Position numbers and translations under genes: made by a program | Notes under the pieces: model-generated | What the model was told of the DNA's origin: nothing | Databases searched by the model: none | The model's input: only the letters and a program-made list of their open reading frames with translations | Assembly: GCF_027920745.1 (NCBI RefSeq) | Contig: NZ_JAQIBB010000094.1 | Span: 1 to 12,119 of the forward strand | Source: Gallibacterium faecale | GTDB taxonomy: Bacteria; Pseudomonadota; Gammaproteobacteria; Enterobacterales; Pasteurellaceae | Direction of reading: 5' to 3' | DNA: 12,119 bases | Shown here: positions 1 through 7,318 of the stretch, piece by piece | How positions within the stretch are numbered: the first letter of the stretch is position 1 | Layout: each line of letters begins with the position of its first letter

Positions 1-125
1 CATTAGAGAAAATGAATTTAACTCCAGCATATCTTAATTCATCCGATTTTAAACAAGTAATTGTTAAAGATGATGAATTTTTTAATCAAATTATGCAGAA
101 ATTAGGATTAAAAAATAATTTTTAG
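1..125 (+). CDS. Tripartite tricarboxylate transporter solute-binding protein (TctC family), 3' end only
   Basis: The window opens inside a reading frame (first complete codon at base 3) that ends with TAG at 123-125. The 40 visible residues end in DDEFFNQIMQKLGLKNNF, and the stretch before them contains LTPAYLNSSDF. A short C-terminal helix of this kind, ending in an LGL-like tail, is usual for TctC/Bug periplasmic binding proteins. The identification rests mainly on context: tctB and tctA follow directly, and the C-B-A order is standard for this transporter family. The protein would bind the substrate in the periplasm and deliver it to the TctA/TctB membrane complex. The signal peptide and ligand-binding residues lie upstream of the window, so the substrate cannot be judged from this fragment. 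Confidence 0.72.
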   Translation, partial: LEKMNLTPAYLNSSDFKQVIVKDDEFFNQIMQKLGLKNNF

Positions 126-126
126 C

Positions 127-159
127 GAGCTAGGTAATCATATATCTAGCTCTTTTTTT
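127..159 (+). terminator. Intra-operonic terminator/attenuator-like hairpin between tctC and tctB
   Basis: GAGCTAG (127-133) pairs with CTAGCTC (146-152). The stem can be extended inward by a G-T wobble and A-T pairs, and seven T residues follow at 153-159. This is a textbook intrinsic terminator shape placed one base after the tctC stop. The ribosome-binding site of tctB (AAGGAG, 160-165) starts right after the T-tract. Partial termination here would give more binding protein than membrane subunits, a common arrangement in binding-protein transport operons. Confidence 0.7.
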
Positions 160-172
160 AAGGAGAAATTTT

Positions 173-649
173 ATGAATGTCAATTATAAAAAAGTGGATA
201 GATTATCTTTGTTTATCTATATATTTCTCTTAATGATAGGATTATTCTCTATATATTATGCATATAGTTTTCCGAAAGTATCTATATCATATGATATTGG
301 TGCCGATGTATTTCCAATAATATTTTCTTCAGCTCTTTCTTTATTATGTATATGTGGAATATTTAAAACGATATTTGTTGGTGTTAAATATGATGTTTCA
401 AATCATAATATAAAGAAATCCATTTTTGTAATGTTCCTCAATGCTCTATCTATTGCATTTATGAATTTTCTTGGTTTTTATCTTTCTTGTTTTATTTTTC
501 TTTGTTTTTTAATGTTTTTATTGGGGATAAAAAATAAAGCTTATATATTCATTTTTTCAACTATTATTATGGTTGTTATTTATATAATATTTCAGATTTT
601 ACTTAGTGTACCATTACCTATGGGCGAGATATTTTCTGGTATCTATTAA
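173..649 (+). CDS. tctB: Tripartite tricarboxylate transporter small membrane subunit (TctB family)
   Basis: This 158-residue protein is almost entirely hydrophobic and has about four predicted membrane segments (roughly residues 11-30, 44-66, 82-112 and 121-145). That matches the size and four-helix topology of TctB subunits. TctB proteins are poorly conserved in sequence, so the call rests on size, topology and position directly before the well-conserved tctA. It is an inner-membrane partner of TctA in a secondary, ion-gradient-driven uptake system that depends on the periplasmic TctC protein. The start is supported by AAGGAG at 160-165, seven bases before the ATG. The gap to tctA is only 15 bases, so the two are co-transcribed. 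The coding sequence is very A+T rich and uses many ATA, TTA and AGA codons, like the rest of this operon. Confidence 0.85.
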   Translation: MNVNYKKVDRLSLFIYIFLLMIGLFSIYYAYSFPKVSISYDIGADVFPIIFSSALSLLCICGIFKTIFVGVKYDVSNHNIKKSIFVMFLNALSIAFMNFLGFYLSCFIFLCFLMFLLGIKNKAYIFIFSTIIMVVIYIIFQILLSVPLPMGEIFSGIY

Positions 650-664
650 AGGGAGAATAATAAA

Positions 665-2158
665 ATGAATAATTTAGAATTATTATTTTCAGGGTTTTAT
701 AACCTATTTCAACAGCCTATGGCAATAATACTAGGTATTTTTGGTATTTGTGTTGGTCTAATTATTGGTGTTCTGCCTGGATTAACTGCAACAATGGGAG
801 TGGCTATTTTATTACCATTTACATTTGGAATGGATCCTGTTCAAGCATTATTAATGATGAGCGGTGTTTTTTTTGGAGGGGTATATGGAGGGTCTATTAC
901 TGCTATTTTATTAAATATTCCAGGTACTCCAGCTGCAGCAGCTACAGCATTGGATGGATATCAGTTAACTCAAAAAGGGCAAGCTGGAAAAGCTCTAGGA
1001 TTTGCAACTATTGGTTCTGTAACTGGTGGAATCTTAAGTGTTTTAATTCTTATCTTTATGGCACCGATTTTAGCAAAATTTGCTTTGAAATTTTCGGCAC
1101 CAGAAAATTTTGCGTTAGCTATGTTTGGATTGAGTATTATTATTAGTATTTCAGGAAAATCTTTGTTAAAAGGACTAATTACAGGTTTTTTAGGATTATT
1201 AGTATCTACTATAGGGCTAGATCCTATGTCTGGATATCCTAGGTTTACATTTGGTAATCAAGAGTTAATGAGTATTCCTTTTATACCTGTAATGATAGGT
1301 TTATTTGCTGGTTCAGAGGCTTTCAAAGCTATAGCCGAATCTAATGATACTATATCCAAAGAAAACTTTCAGATACCTAGTGTTATACCTAAAATAAAAG
1401 AGATAAAAGAACAGTTATTTTTAATATTACGCTCTGGCTTTATTGGTAGCTGCATTGGATCTATTCCTGGTGCAGGTGCAGATATAGCTTCTTTTGTTTC
1501 TTACAATGAAGCTAAAAGATTCTCGAAACATAGAGATGAGTTTGGCTCTGGAAGAGTTGAAGGAGTAGTAGCTGCGGAGTCTGGTGCAAATGGTTGTACA
1601 GGAGGAGCAATGCTTCCCATGCTAAGCCTGGGGATTCCTGGTGATGCAGTTACAGCAGTTATGTTGGGAGCATTGACATTACAAGGATTACAGCCAGGAC
1701 CATTATTGTTTAAAGAACATGGTGATATGGTATTCACATTATTTGCTGGGATGCTGATTTGTTATGTTTCCCTTCTTGTTATTGGATTATCATCATTGAA
1801 GTATTTGGTAAGAATATTATCAATGCCAAAAGAATATTTAATTCCAATTATTTTAAGTTTATGTTTGGTAGGAACATTTGCAATTAATAATTCTGTTTTT
1901 GATATAGGAATAATGTTAACTGCAGGTATTATGGGATATTTTATTAGGATGAGAGATTTTCCAGTTTCACCGATTGTATTAGCTATGATAATGGGACCTA
2001 TGGCTGAATCCAATTTTAGAAGATCACTTGCGTTATATAATGGAAATTTAGATTTTCTATATAATAGACCGATTACACTTACATTATTATCTATAGCAAT
2101 TATTACTATATTTTTCCCATTGTTTAGAAATGGGTATATGATTATTCGTAATAAATGA
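665..2158 (+). CDS. tctA: Tripartite tricarboxylate transporter large membrane subunit (TctA family)
   Basis: This 497-residue polytopic inner-membrane protein is the permease of a TctABC-type transporter. The family hallmarks are clear. The first half has GVLPGLTATMG (35-45) and GGVYGGSITAILLNIPGTPAA (71-91). The pseudo-repeat in the second half has SIPGAGAD (266-273), a conserved ESGANG segment (305-310) and LSLGIPGDA (320-328). Length is normal for TctA (about 500). GGGAG precedes the start. The family includes transporters for citrate, tartrate, aromatic acids and sugar acids, and substrate cannot be read from TctA. The downstream lactonase, DgoK and DgoA genes point to an aldonate, aldonolactone or related sugar acid rather than citrate. 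The stop codon overlaps a possible upstream start of the next gene (ATGA at 2155-2158). Confidence 0.95.
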   Translation: MNNLELLFSGFYNLFQQPMAIILGIFGICVGLIIGVLPGLTATMGVAILLPFTFGMDPVQALLMMSGVFFGGVYGGSITAILLNIPGTPAAAATALDGYQLTQKGQAGKALGFATIGSVTGGILSVLILIFMAPILAKFALKFSAPENFALAMFGLSIIISISGKSLLKGLITGFLGLLVSTIGLDPMSGYPRFTFGNQELMSIPFIPVMIGLFAGSEAFKAIAESNDTISKENFQIPSVIPKIKEIKEQLFLILRSGFIGSCIGSIPGAGADIASFVSYNEAKRFSKHRDEFGSGRVEGVVAAESGANGCTGGAMLPMLSLGIPGDAVTAVMLGALTLQGLQPGPLLFKEHGDMVFTLFAGMLICYVSLLVIGLSSLKYLVRILSMPKEYLIPIILSLCLVGTFAINNSVFDIGIMLTAGIMGYFIRMRDFPVSPIVLAMIMGPMAESNFRRSLALYNGNLDFLYNRPITLTLLSIAIITIFFPLFRNGYMIIRNK

Positions 2159-2169
2159 GGTATGAAGTA

Positions 2170-3081
2170 ATGAAAATTAATTATTTTTCCTCTGATCATA
2201 TTTTAGATATTCCAATTAGGAACAGTGTGGGGGAATCTTCTTTTTGGAATAATAGAGATAGAACTTGGAATTGGATAGATCAAACGGGATCGATTTATAA
2301 ATATAGTCAAGATAATAATCAGTTATATGAATATAAAGTTAATCAGCGTTTAGGCTGTATTACCCCAACAGATGATAATAATTTGCTTGTGGCTGGTGAA
2401 CATCAAATATTTCTTATTAGAGGTGGTAAGGAACATCTTTTATTTGATTTTAAGCATGAGTATGAAGGCATGAAGTTTGGGGATGGTCATTGTGATAGGC
2501 AAGGAAGATTTATTCTTTCTAATATGTATCAAGATATTTCAAAAAGAAATAAATATGGGAATTGGTATTCTTTCTATAAAAGAAGAGAAAATTATTCAAT
2601 AAGTTATTTAAATACACCTCATTTAATTATTCCTAATGGCTCAGCATTTAATGCTAAAGGTGATATTTTTTATTTTTGTGAAACAGATACAAAATATCGT
2701 CGCATATTTAAATGTAAATATGATATTGATGAAGGAGTAATTTATCATATTGATTTATATATAGATCTTTCAGATCTTAATGTAGGTAGACCTGATGGTG
2801 CTTCAATTGATGTTGATGGTTGTTATTGGATATCTTGCCTTGATGAGGGAATGATTTTGAGGATCACTCCTAATGGAAATATTGATCAAATATTTAGGAC
2901 TCCAATGAAAAAACCGACTATGTGTTCTTTTGGTGGTAAAGATTATAGAACATTATTTATTACTTCTCTTTGTAGAGGAGAATTAGATCTTCAAGAAGAT
3001 CCTTATGGTGGTAGATGTTTAATAATTGAAACTAATTACCAGGGCTTACCTACACCTTCTTTTAATATTCAAGGAATATGA
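2170..3081 (+). CDS. SMP-30/gluconolactonase/LRE-family sugar lactonase
   Basis: The product is a six-bladed beta-propeller of the SMP-30/gluconolactonase family, expected to hydrolyse an aldonolactone to the aldonic acid using a bound divalent metal. The three usual metal ligands are recognisable: Glu22 in VGESSFW, Asn156 in IPNGSAF and Asp209 in GRPDGAS. Other family blocks are DGHCDRQGRF (about 105-114), a Trp-Ile blade strand (YWISCLDEG) and PTMCSFGGKDYRTLFITS near the C-terminus. I chose the ATG at 2170 (303 residues) because GAGG at 2157-2160 sits nine bases upstream. An in-frame ATG at 2155 overlaps the tctA stop (ATGA), would add five residues and would couple translation. No signal peptide is seen, so it is likely cytoplasmic. 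The usual R-x-N-D-G substrate motif reads K-F-G-D-G here, so the exact lactone is uncertain. Confidence 0.88.
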   Translation: MKINYFSSDHILDIPIRNSVGESSFWNNRDRTWNWIDQTGSIYKYSQDNNQLYEYKVNQRLGCITPTDDNNLLVAGEHQIFLIRGGKEHLLFDFKHEYEGMKFGDGHCDRQGRFILSNMYQDISKRNKYGNWYSFYKRRENYSISYLNTPHLIIPNGSAFNAKGDIFYFCETDTKYRRIFKCKYDIDEGVIYHIDLYIDLSDLNVGRPDGASIDVDGCYWISCLDEGMILRITPNGNIDQIFRTPMKKPTMCSFGGKDYRTLFITSLCRGELDLQEDPYGGRCLIIETNYQGLPTPSFNIQGI

Positions 3082-3082
3082 T

Positions 3083-3982
3083 ATGGAAATATTAGAATCT
3101 AATGTAATTTCTATTGATTGGGGAACTTCATCATTTAGGGCAAGAGAGTTAAAATCAAATGGTGATATTTTGAAAATTATTTCTACAGATGAAGGAATAT
3201 TAAAATCTAAAGATAACTTTGAAAAAGTATTAGAAAAAAATCTTTCTACATTTACTAAAAATATTCCAATTATTATGTCTGGTATGATTGGCTCTAAACA
3301 GGGATGGTTTGAAACAAAATATTTACCTTTACCCTGTGATTCAGAAGTCCTAGCAAGGAATATATCCAAGGTTTCTTCTTGTCTAGGGGATATTTTTATC
3401 ATTCCGGGCCTTTATAAGGCGGATACTAAATTTGATGTGATGAGAGGAGAAGAAACAGAAATAATTGGTGCAATTCATCGTTTGAATATACGAAATGCAT
3501 CTATTGTTGTAACAGGTACTCATTCTAAAGTAGTTACTATCAAGAATGGTTTAATAGTTGATTTTAATTCTTATCTTACTGGTGAAATGTTTGCAGCTCT
3601 ATGTAAATCCTCAATACTTGGAGCATTTGGGAATAGAGTAGATATTGAATCAGAATGGTTTAAATTAGGTGTAGAAGTAGGATATAAATCTTCAAATGGA
3701 GGAGGTTTATTAAATGCTATTTTTCAAGCCAGAAGTCGAGTATTAGTATCGGATTTACCAGAAAGTTATTCAGCAAGTTTTCTTAGTGGAGTATTAATTG
3801 GTGCAGAAATTGGCGCCTCAACTTATCTTGATGAAATATGGATAATGGGTAATGGTAACCTTCCTATGGCATATGAAAAAGCATTTACTTACCTCAATTT
3901 TAAGGTATCACTTGTACCCGATAATACTGTTATTTGGGGTAGTCTTGAAGTATTTAATAAATATAAGGAGATTAATAAATGA
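3083..3982 (+). CDS. dgoK: 2-dehydro-3-deoxygalactonokinase (DgoK)
   Basis: DgoK phosphorylates 2-keto-3-deoxy-galactonate with ATP to give 2-keto-3-deoxy-6-phosphogalactonate, in the cytoplasm (De Ley-Doudoroff pathway). The 299-residue protein has the family blocks in order: the ASKHA nucleotide-binding start ISIDWGTSSFRA (9-20), MSGMIGSKQGW, IIPGL, the very characteristic DVMRGEETEIIGA, VTGTHSKVV, LTGEMFAAL and FLSGVLIGAEIG. E. coli DgoK is of similar length (292). The start at 3083 is set by AAGGA at 3071-3075, seven bases upstream. An earlier in-frame ATG at 3026 would add 19 residues that overlap the lactonase gene and precede the conserved N-terminus, so it is unlikely. The gene begins one base after the lactonase stop, and its own stop overlaps the dgoA start, so translation is probably coupled. 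Confidence 0.93.
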   Translation: MEILESNVISIDWGTSSFRARELKSNGDILKIISTDEGILKSKDNFEKVLEKNLSTFTKNIPIIMSGMIGSKQGWFETKYLPLPCDSEVLARNISKVSSCLGDIFIIPGLYKADTKFDVMRGEETEIIGAIHRLNIRNASIVVTGTHSKVVTIKNGLIVDFNSYLTGEMFAALCKSSILGAFGNRVDIESEWFKLGVEVGYKSSNGGGLLNAIFQARSRVLVSDLPESYSASFLSGVLIGAEIGASTYLDEIWIMGNGNLPMAYEKAFTYLNFKVSLVPDNTVIWGSLEVFNKYKEINK

Positions 3983-4599
3983 TATCTCAATTTGATGAAT
4001 ATTTTACACAATGTCCAATAGTTGCAATTTTGAGAGGAATAACTCCTAAAAATTGTATTGAAGTGACTAATATATTATATGATGCAGGAGTAAGAATCAT
4101 TGAGGTTCCATTAAATTCACCTGAACCATTTGAAAGTATAAGATTACTTAAATCGTATTGGAATGATCGAGCAATTATTGGTGCAGGAACAGTATTAAGT
4201 GTTGAAGATGTAGAGCAATTACATGATCTGAAAGCAGATATTATTGTTGCTCCAAATCTTAATATTTCTGTTGGGCATGTGGCAAAAAAATATGGAATGA
4301 TTTGGTTACCTGGAGTATTGACACCAACAGAAGGATTTTTAGCTCTTGAAAATGGAGCTGATGGATTAAAGCTTTTTCCAGCAGAGTCAATAACTCCTCA
4401 GATTATTAAAGCATGGCAGAGTGTTTTTCCTAAGAATACTAAACTTATTCCTGTCGGAGGTATTAAAGTCTCCAATATAAAAGATTATTTAGATATAGGG
4501 GTATCAGGATTTGGAGTTGGTGGAACAATTTTTAAACCTAATTATTCATTGGCAGAAATTAAGACAAACATAGAAGAATTAATACAAGTAATTAAATAA
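3979..4599 (+). CDS. dgoA: 2-dehydro-3-deoxy-6-phosphogalactonate aldolase (DgoA)
   Basis: This class I, Schiff-base aldolase of the KDPG/KHG family cleaves 2-keto-3-deoxy-6-phosphogalactonate to pyruvate and D-glyceraldehyde 3-phosphate. It is a 206-residue single TIM barrel, and E. coli DgoA has 205. Visible motifs are IVAILRGITP (14-23, substrate Arg19), the catalytic glutamate in IIEVPLNSPEPFESI (Glu42), IIGAGTVL (66-73), VAPN (90-93), the Schiff-base lysine in DGLKLFPAE (Lys131) and the phosphate-binding IPVGGI (157-162). The EVPLNSPEPFESI signature favours the DgoA branch over Eda, which agrees with dgoK immediately upstream. The start overlaps the dgoK stop (ATGA, 3979-3982). It is the last gene of the operon and is followed by a strong terminator. 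KDPG activity cannot be excluded because the family is promiscuous. Confidence 0.94.
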   Translation: MISQFDEYFTQCPIVAILRGITPKNCIEVTNILYDAGVRIIEVPLNSPEPFESIRLLKSYWNDRAIIGAGTVLSVEDVEQLHDLKADIIVAPNLNISVGHVAKKYGMIWLPGVLTPTEGFLALENGADGLKLFPAESITPQIIKAWQSVFPKNTKLIPVGGIKVSNIKDYLDIGVSGFGVGGTIFKPNYSLAEIKTNIEELIQVIK

Positions 4600-4618
4600 A
4601 TTAATTAATAAGAATATT

Positions 4619-4644
4619 AAAGAGGCCTGCATAGGCCTCTTTTT
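4619..4644 (+). terminator. Rho-independent terminator of the tct-dgo operon
   Basis: A perfect 10-bp stem, AAAGAGGCCT (4619-4628) with AGGCCTCTTT (4633-4642), closes a four-base loop (GCAT). The descending arm runs into five T residues (4640-4644). It lies 20 bases after the dgoA stop and cleanly separates this operon from dnaB. The complementary A-run on the left arm gives it limited potential in the opposite direction. Confidence 0.92.
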
Positions 4645-4712
4645 ATCAGTGGATATTTTTATTACAAATTACACAATCAACACAACAATAATGCCCCTAT
4701 TGAGATAAATTT

Positions 4713-4721
4713 TGCTATACT
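4713..4721 (+). promoter_or_regulatory. Extended -10 promoter for the dnaB-alr-pgi operon
   Basis: TGCTATACT matches an extended -10 element (TGn followed by TATACT, five of six to consensus), 21 bases before the dnaB ATG. At 17-bp spacing the -35 position reads GCCCCT, a poor match, which an extended -10 can tolerate. The start site would fall near 4727-4728 and leave a leader of about 15 bases. It is the only convincing promoter between the upstream terminator and dnaB. Confidence 0.5.
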
Positions 4722-4742
4722 TTCGTTTCAATAATTGACTAG

Positions 4743-6203
4743 ATGGCAAACTTTATGGCTTGGACACCTACTCGTACTTCACAATCTAAAACAACCGCAA
4801 CTAAAACAATCAATTCTAAAGATATGGAACAATTTACTCCTCCTCATTCGATTGAAGCGGAGCAATCGGTGTTAGGTGCATTGTTGTTAGATAATGGTTT
4901 ATGGGATCGTGTTGTAGAAGCGGTGATTGCACAAGATTTTTATACCTATGCTCATCGAGTCATTTTCCAAGAGATAGAAAATTTATTAAGTCATGGCAAA
5001 CCTGCCGATCTTATTACCCTAGAACAAGCGTTAAGTAGCAAAGATTTAACCGATACTGTTGGTGGCTTTTCTTATTTAGTAGAACTTTCACAGAAAACAC
5101 CAAACAGTGCTAACGCATTAGCTTATGCCAATATTATTCGGGAAAAGGCGATTTTACGTGAGTTAATTGCAACCAGTAATACGATTTCTGAAAACTGTTA
5201 CTCGCCAAATGGACAAGATGTAAAAGATATTCTTGATAATGCCGAGAGTAAAATTTTACAGATCTCGGAGCAACGAATGGCAGGTTCAGATACTGGTCCA
5301 CAAAATATTTCTAAAATTTTATTTGATACGATTACTAAAATAGAAACTTTAGCACAAAACCCAAGTTTGGGAGGGATTACGGGGGTTTCTACTGGATTTA
5401 CGGATTTAGATAAAAAAACAGCAGGATTACAGCCTGGTGATTTAATTATTATTGCAGCTCGTCCCTCAATGGGTAAAACCACTTTTGCGATGAATTTGTG
5501 TGAAAATGCAGCATTACCGCCCGATCAGGATAAAGCAGTGTTAATTTTTAGTTTAGAAATGCCTGCGGAACAATTAATGACGAGAATGTTAGCATCACTT
5601 TCTCGAGTTGACCAAACGAAATTACGTACAGGGCAAATTGATTTTGCTAATGATGAGGGGGCAAGATTATCCAGTTGTATTTCATTGTTAAAAGAGAAAA
5701 GCAATATTTATATTGATGATACCTCTGGGCTAACGCCAACGGAGTTACGTTCTCGTGCCAGACGAATTCATCGTGAAAGTCCGAATGGATTAGCGATGAT
5801 TATGGTCGATTATTTACAATTAATGCGTGTGCCTGGCTATGCAGAAAATCGTACCTTAGAAATCGCTGAAATATCACGTTCTTTAAAGGCATTAGCGAAA
5901 GAATTGAAAGTACCAGTAATTGCACTTTCGCAGTTAAATCGTAGTTTGGAACAACGTGCGGATAAACGCCCCGTAAACTCAGACTTACGTGAATCCGGTG
6001 CGATTGAGCAAGATGCGGATTTAATTATGTTTATCTATCGGGACGAAGTATATAACCCTAATTCAGAATTTAAAGGAACAGCTGAAATTATTATCGGGAA
6101 ACAACGTAATGGGCCAATTGGTAGCGTGCGTTTAGCCTTTATGGGCGGATATTCTCGATTTGATAATTTACAGTATGGTTCCGATTACAACGACAATTAT
6201 TAA
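4743..6203 (+). CDS. dnaB: Replicative DNA helicase DnaB
   Basis: DnaB is the hexameric 5'-3' replicative helicase that unwinds the fork in the cytoplasm and contacts primase and the loader. The 486-residue protein has the N-terminal DnaB domain from PPHSIEAEQSVLGALLLDN (33-51) to about residue 135, a linker helix region, and the RecA-like ATPase domain. The ATPase domain has Walker A ARPSMGKTT (239-247, Lys245), SLEMPAEQ (270-277), Walker B IMVDYLQL (353-360), ALSQLNRSLEQR (394-405), NSDLRESG (412-419) and the C-terminal FIYRDEVY and EIIIGKQRNGP blocks. E. coli DnaB has 471 residues, so the excess is in the variable N-terminal tail. No good ribosome-binding site precedes 4743. An in-frame ATG at 4755 is a possible start, and another at 4824 is less likely. 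Arginine codons are 24 of 27 CGN. It is the first gene of the operon with alr and pgi. Confidence 0.97.
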   Translation: MANFMAWTPTRTSQSKTTATKTINSKDMEQFTPPHSIEAEQSVLGALLLDNGLWDRVVEAVIAQDFYTYAHRVIFQEIENLLSHGKPADLITLEQALSSKDLTDTVGGFSYLVELSQKTPNSANALAYANIIREKAILRELIATSNTISENCYSPNGQDVKDILDNAESKILQISEQRMAGSDTGPQNISKILFDTITKIETLAQNPSLGGITGVSTGFTDLDKKTAGLQPGDLIIIAARPSMGKTTFAMNLCENAALPPDQDKAVLIFSLEMPAEQLMTRMLASLSRVDQTKLRTGQIDFANDEGARLSSCISLLKEKSNIYIDDTSGLTPTELRSRARRIHRESPNGLAMIMVDYLQLMRVPGYAENRTLEIAEISRSLKALAKELKVPVIALSQLNRSLEQRADKRPVNSDLRESGAIEQDADLIMFIYRDEVYNPNSEFKGTAEIIIGKQRNGPIGSVRLAFMGGYSRFDNLQYGSDYNDNY

Positions 6204-6220
6204 TTAACAAAGGCAGTATC

Positions 6221-7294
6221 ATGAAAGCAGCAACGGCAAAGATAAGCTCTCTTGCCCTTAAACATAATATTCAGAAGATAAAATCATTAGCACCAAATAG
6301 TAAAATTATTGCTGTCGTTAAAGCAAATGCATATGGACATGGCGTGGAATTTGTTTCACAAACTGTACAAGATAATGTGGATTGTTTTGGCGTGGCTCGT
6401 TTAGGTGAAGCACTTCGTTTACGTTCTAATGGAATTACCAAGCCTATCTTATTATTAGAGGGCTTTTTTTCTGCCAGTGATTTACCGATTTTAGCTGTCA
6501 ATAATATTGAAACGGTCGTGCATTGTGCAGAACAGTTAGAAGATCTATTACAAGCTAAATTACCGAATCCAATTAATGTTTGGATCAAAATTGATACAGG
6601 TATGCACCGTTTAGGCGTGCAATTAGAAGAAGTTGATCACTATTATCAAATGCTATCTCAATCGAGTAATGTTAATCGGATTCGCTTTATGAGCCATTTT
6701 AGTCGTGCAGATGAATTAACTTGTGGCTATACGGAAAAGCAGCTCGATCGTTTCTTAACCGCTTGCCAAGATAAAGAAGGGGAGAGAAGTATAGCTGCTT
6801 CAGGGGGAATTCTATTCTGGCCTGAGTCACATTTAGAATGGATTCGACCGGGCATTATTATGTATGGGATATCTGTCAATAATACGCCTAGCAGTGAATA
6901 TGATTTAATTCCAGTGATGACCTTAACTTCATCATTAATTGCGGTACGAGAACATAAAAAAGGTGAGCCAGTTGGTTATGGCGGACGCTGGGTAAGTGAT
7001 AAAGATACTAAAATTGGCGTGGTAGCGATTGGCTATGGTGATGGCTATCCGCGAGATGTACCAACGGGAACGCCTGTATATGTTAATGGGCGACGTGTGC
7101 CGATTGTTGGGAAAGTGTCTATGGATATGCTGACTGTCGATTTAGGGATTGATGCCGAAGATAAAGTCGGTGATGAAGTTATTTTATGGGGCAAAGAGCT
7201 GCCTATAGAAGAAATAGCAGAAATTATTGGCGTAATCAGTTATGAATTAGTAACTAAACTCACGCCACGAGTTTTAGTGGAATATATTGATTAA
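6221..7294 (+). CDS. alr: Alanine racemase
   Basis: This PLP enzyme interconverts L- and D-alanine and supplies D-Ala for peptidoglycan. The 357-residue protein (E. coli Alr has 359) has the N-terminal TIM barrel carrying the PLP lysine in VVKANAYGHG (Lys34 within 32-41). It also has the WIKIDTGMHRLG block (121-132), SGGILFWPESHLEWIRPGIIMYG (194-216), the catalytic tyrosine of the opposite face in VGYGGRW (Tyr253), GYGDGYPR (271-278) and the C-terminal VSMDMLTVDL substrate-pocket block. All catalytic residues expected from the family are present. AAAGG (6209-6213) lies seven bases before the ATG. The 17-base gap after dnaB and 24-base gap before pgi indicate one transcript. The biosynthetic rather than catabolic (DadX) role is inferred from its position in a housekeeping operon. 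Confidence 0.97.
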   Translation: MKAATAKISSLALKHNIQKIKSLAPNSKIIAVVKANAYGHGVEFVSQTVQDNVDCFGVARLGEALRLRSNGITKPILLLEGFFSASDLPILAVNNIETVVHCAEQLEDLLQAKLPNPINVWIKIDTGMHRLGVQLEEVDHYYQMLSQSSNVNRIRFMSHFSRADELTCGYTEKQLDRFLTACQDKEGERSIAASGGILFWPESHLEWIRPGIIMYGISVNNTPSSEYDLIPVMTLTSSLIAVREHKKGEPVGYGGRWVSDKDTKIGVVAIGYGDGYPRDVPTGTPVYVNGRRVPIVGKVSMDMLTVDLGIDAEDKVGDEVILWGKELPIEEIAEIIGVISYELVTKLTPRVLVEYID

Positions 7295-7318
7295 TTTTAA
7301 ATATAAAGGGAAAACAGT

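Noticed and set aside
748..1146. Long open frame inside tctA on the same strand
   Set aside because: It lies wholly within tctA in another frame and has a composition rich in Cys, Tyr, Ser and Trp, with no family features. It is a shadow of a conserved gene.
1762..2199. Minus-strand open frame opposite the 3' end of tctA
   Set aside because: It is antisense to well-conserved TctA coding sequence, has no ribosome-binding site I can see, and shows only mirrored hydrophobic composition.
3026..3082. Upstream ATG extending dgoK by 19 residues
   Set aside because: The extension overlaps the lactonase coding sequence and precedes the normal kinase N-terminus. The ATG at 3083 has a well-placed AAGGA.
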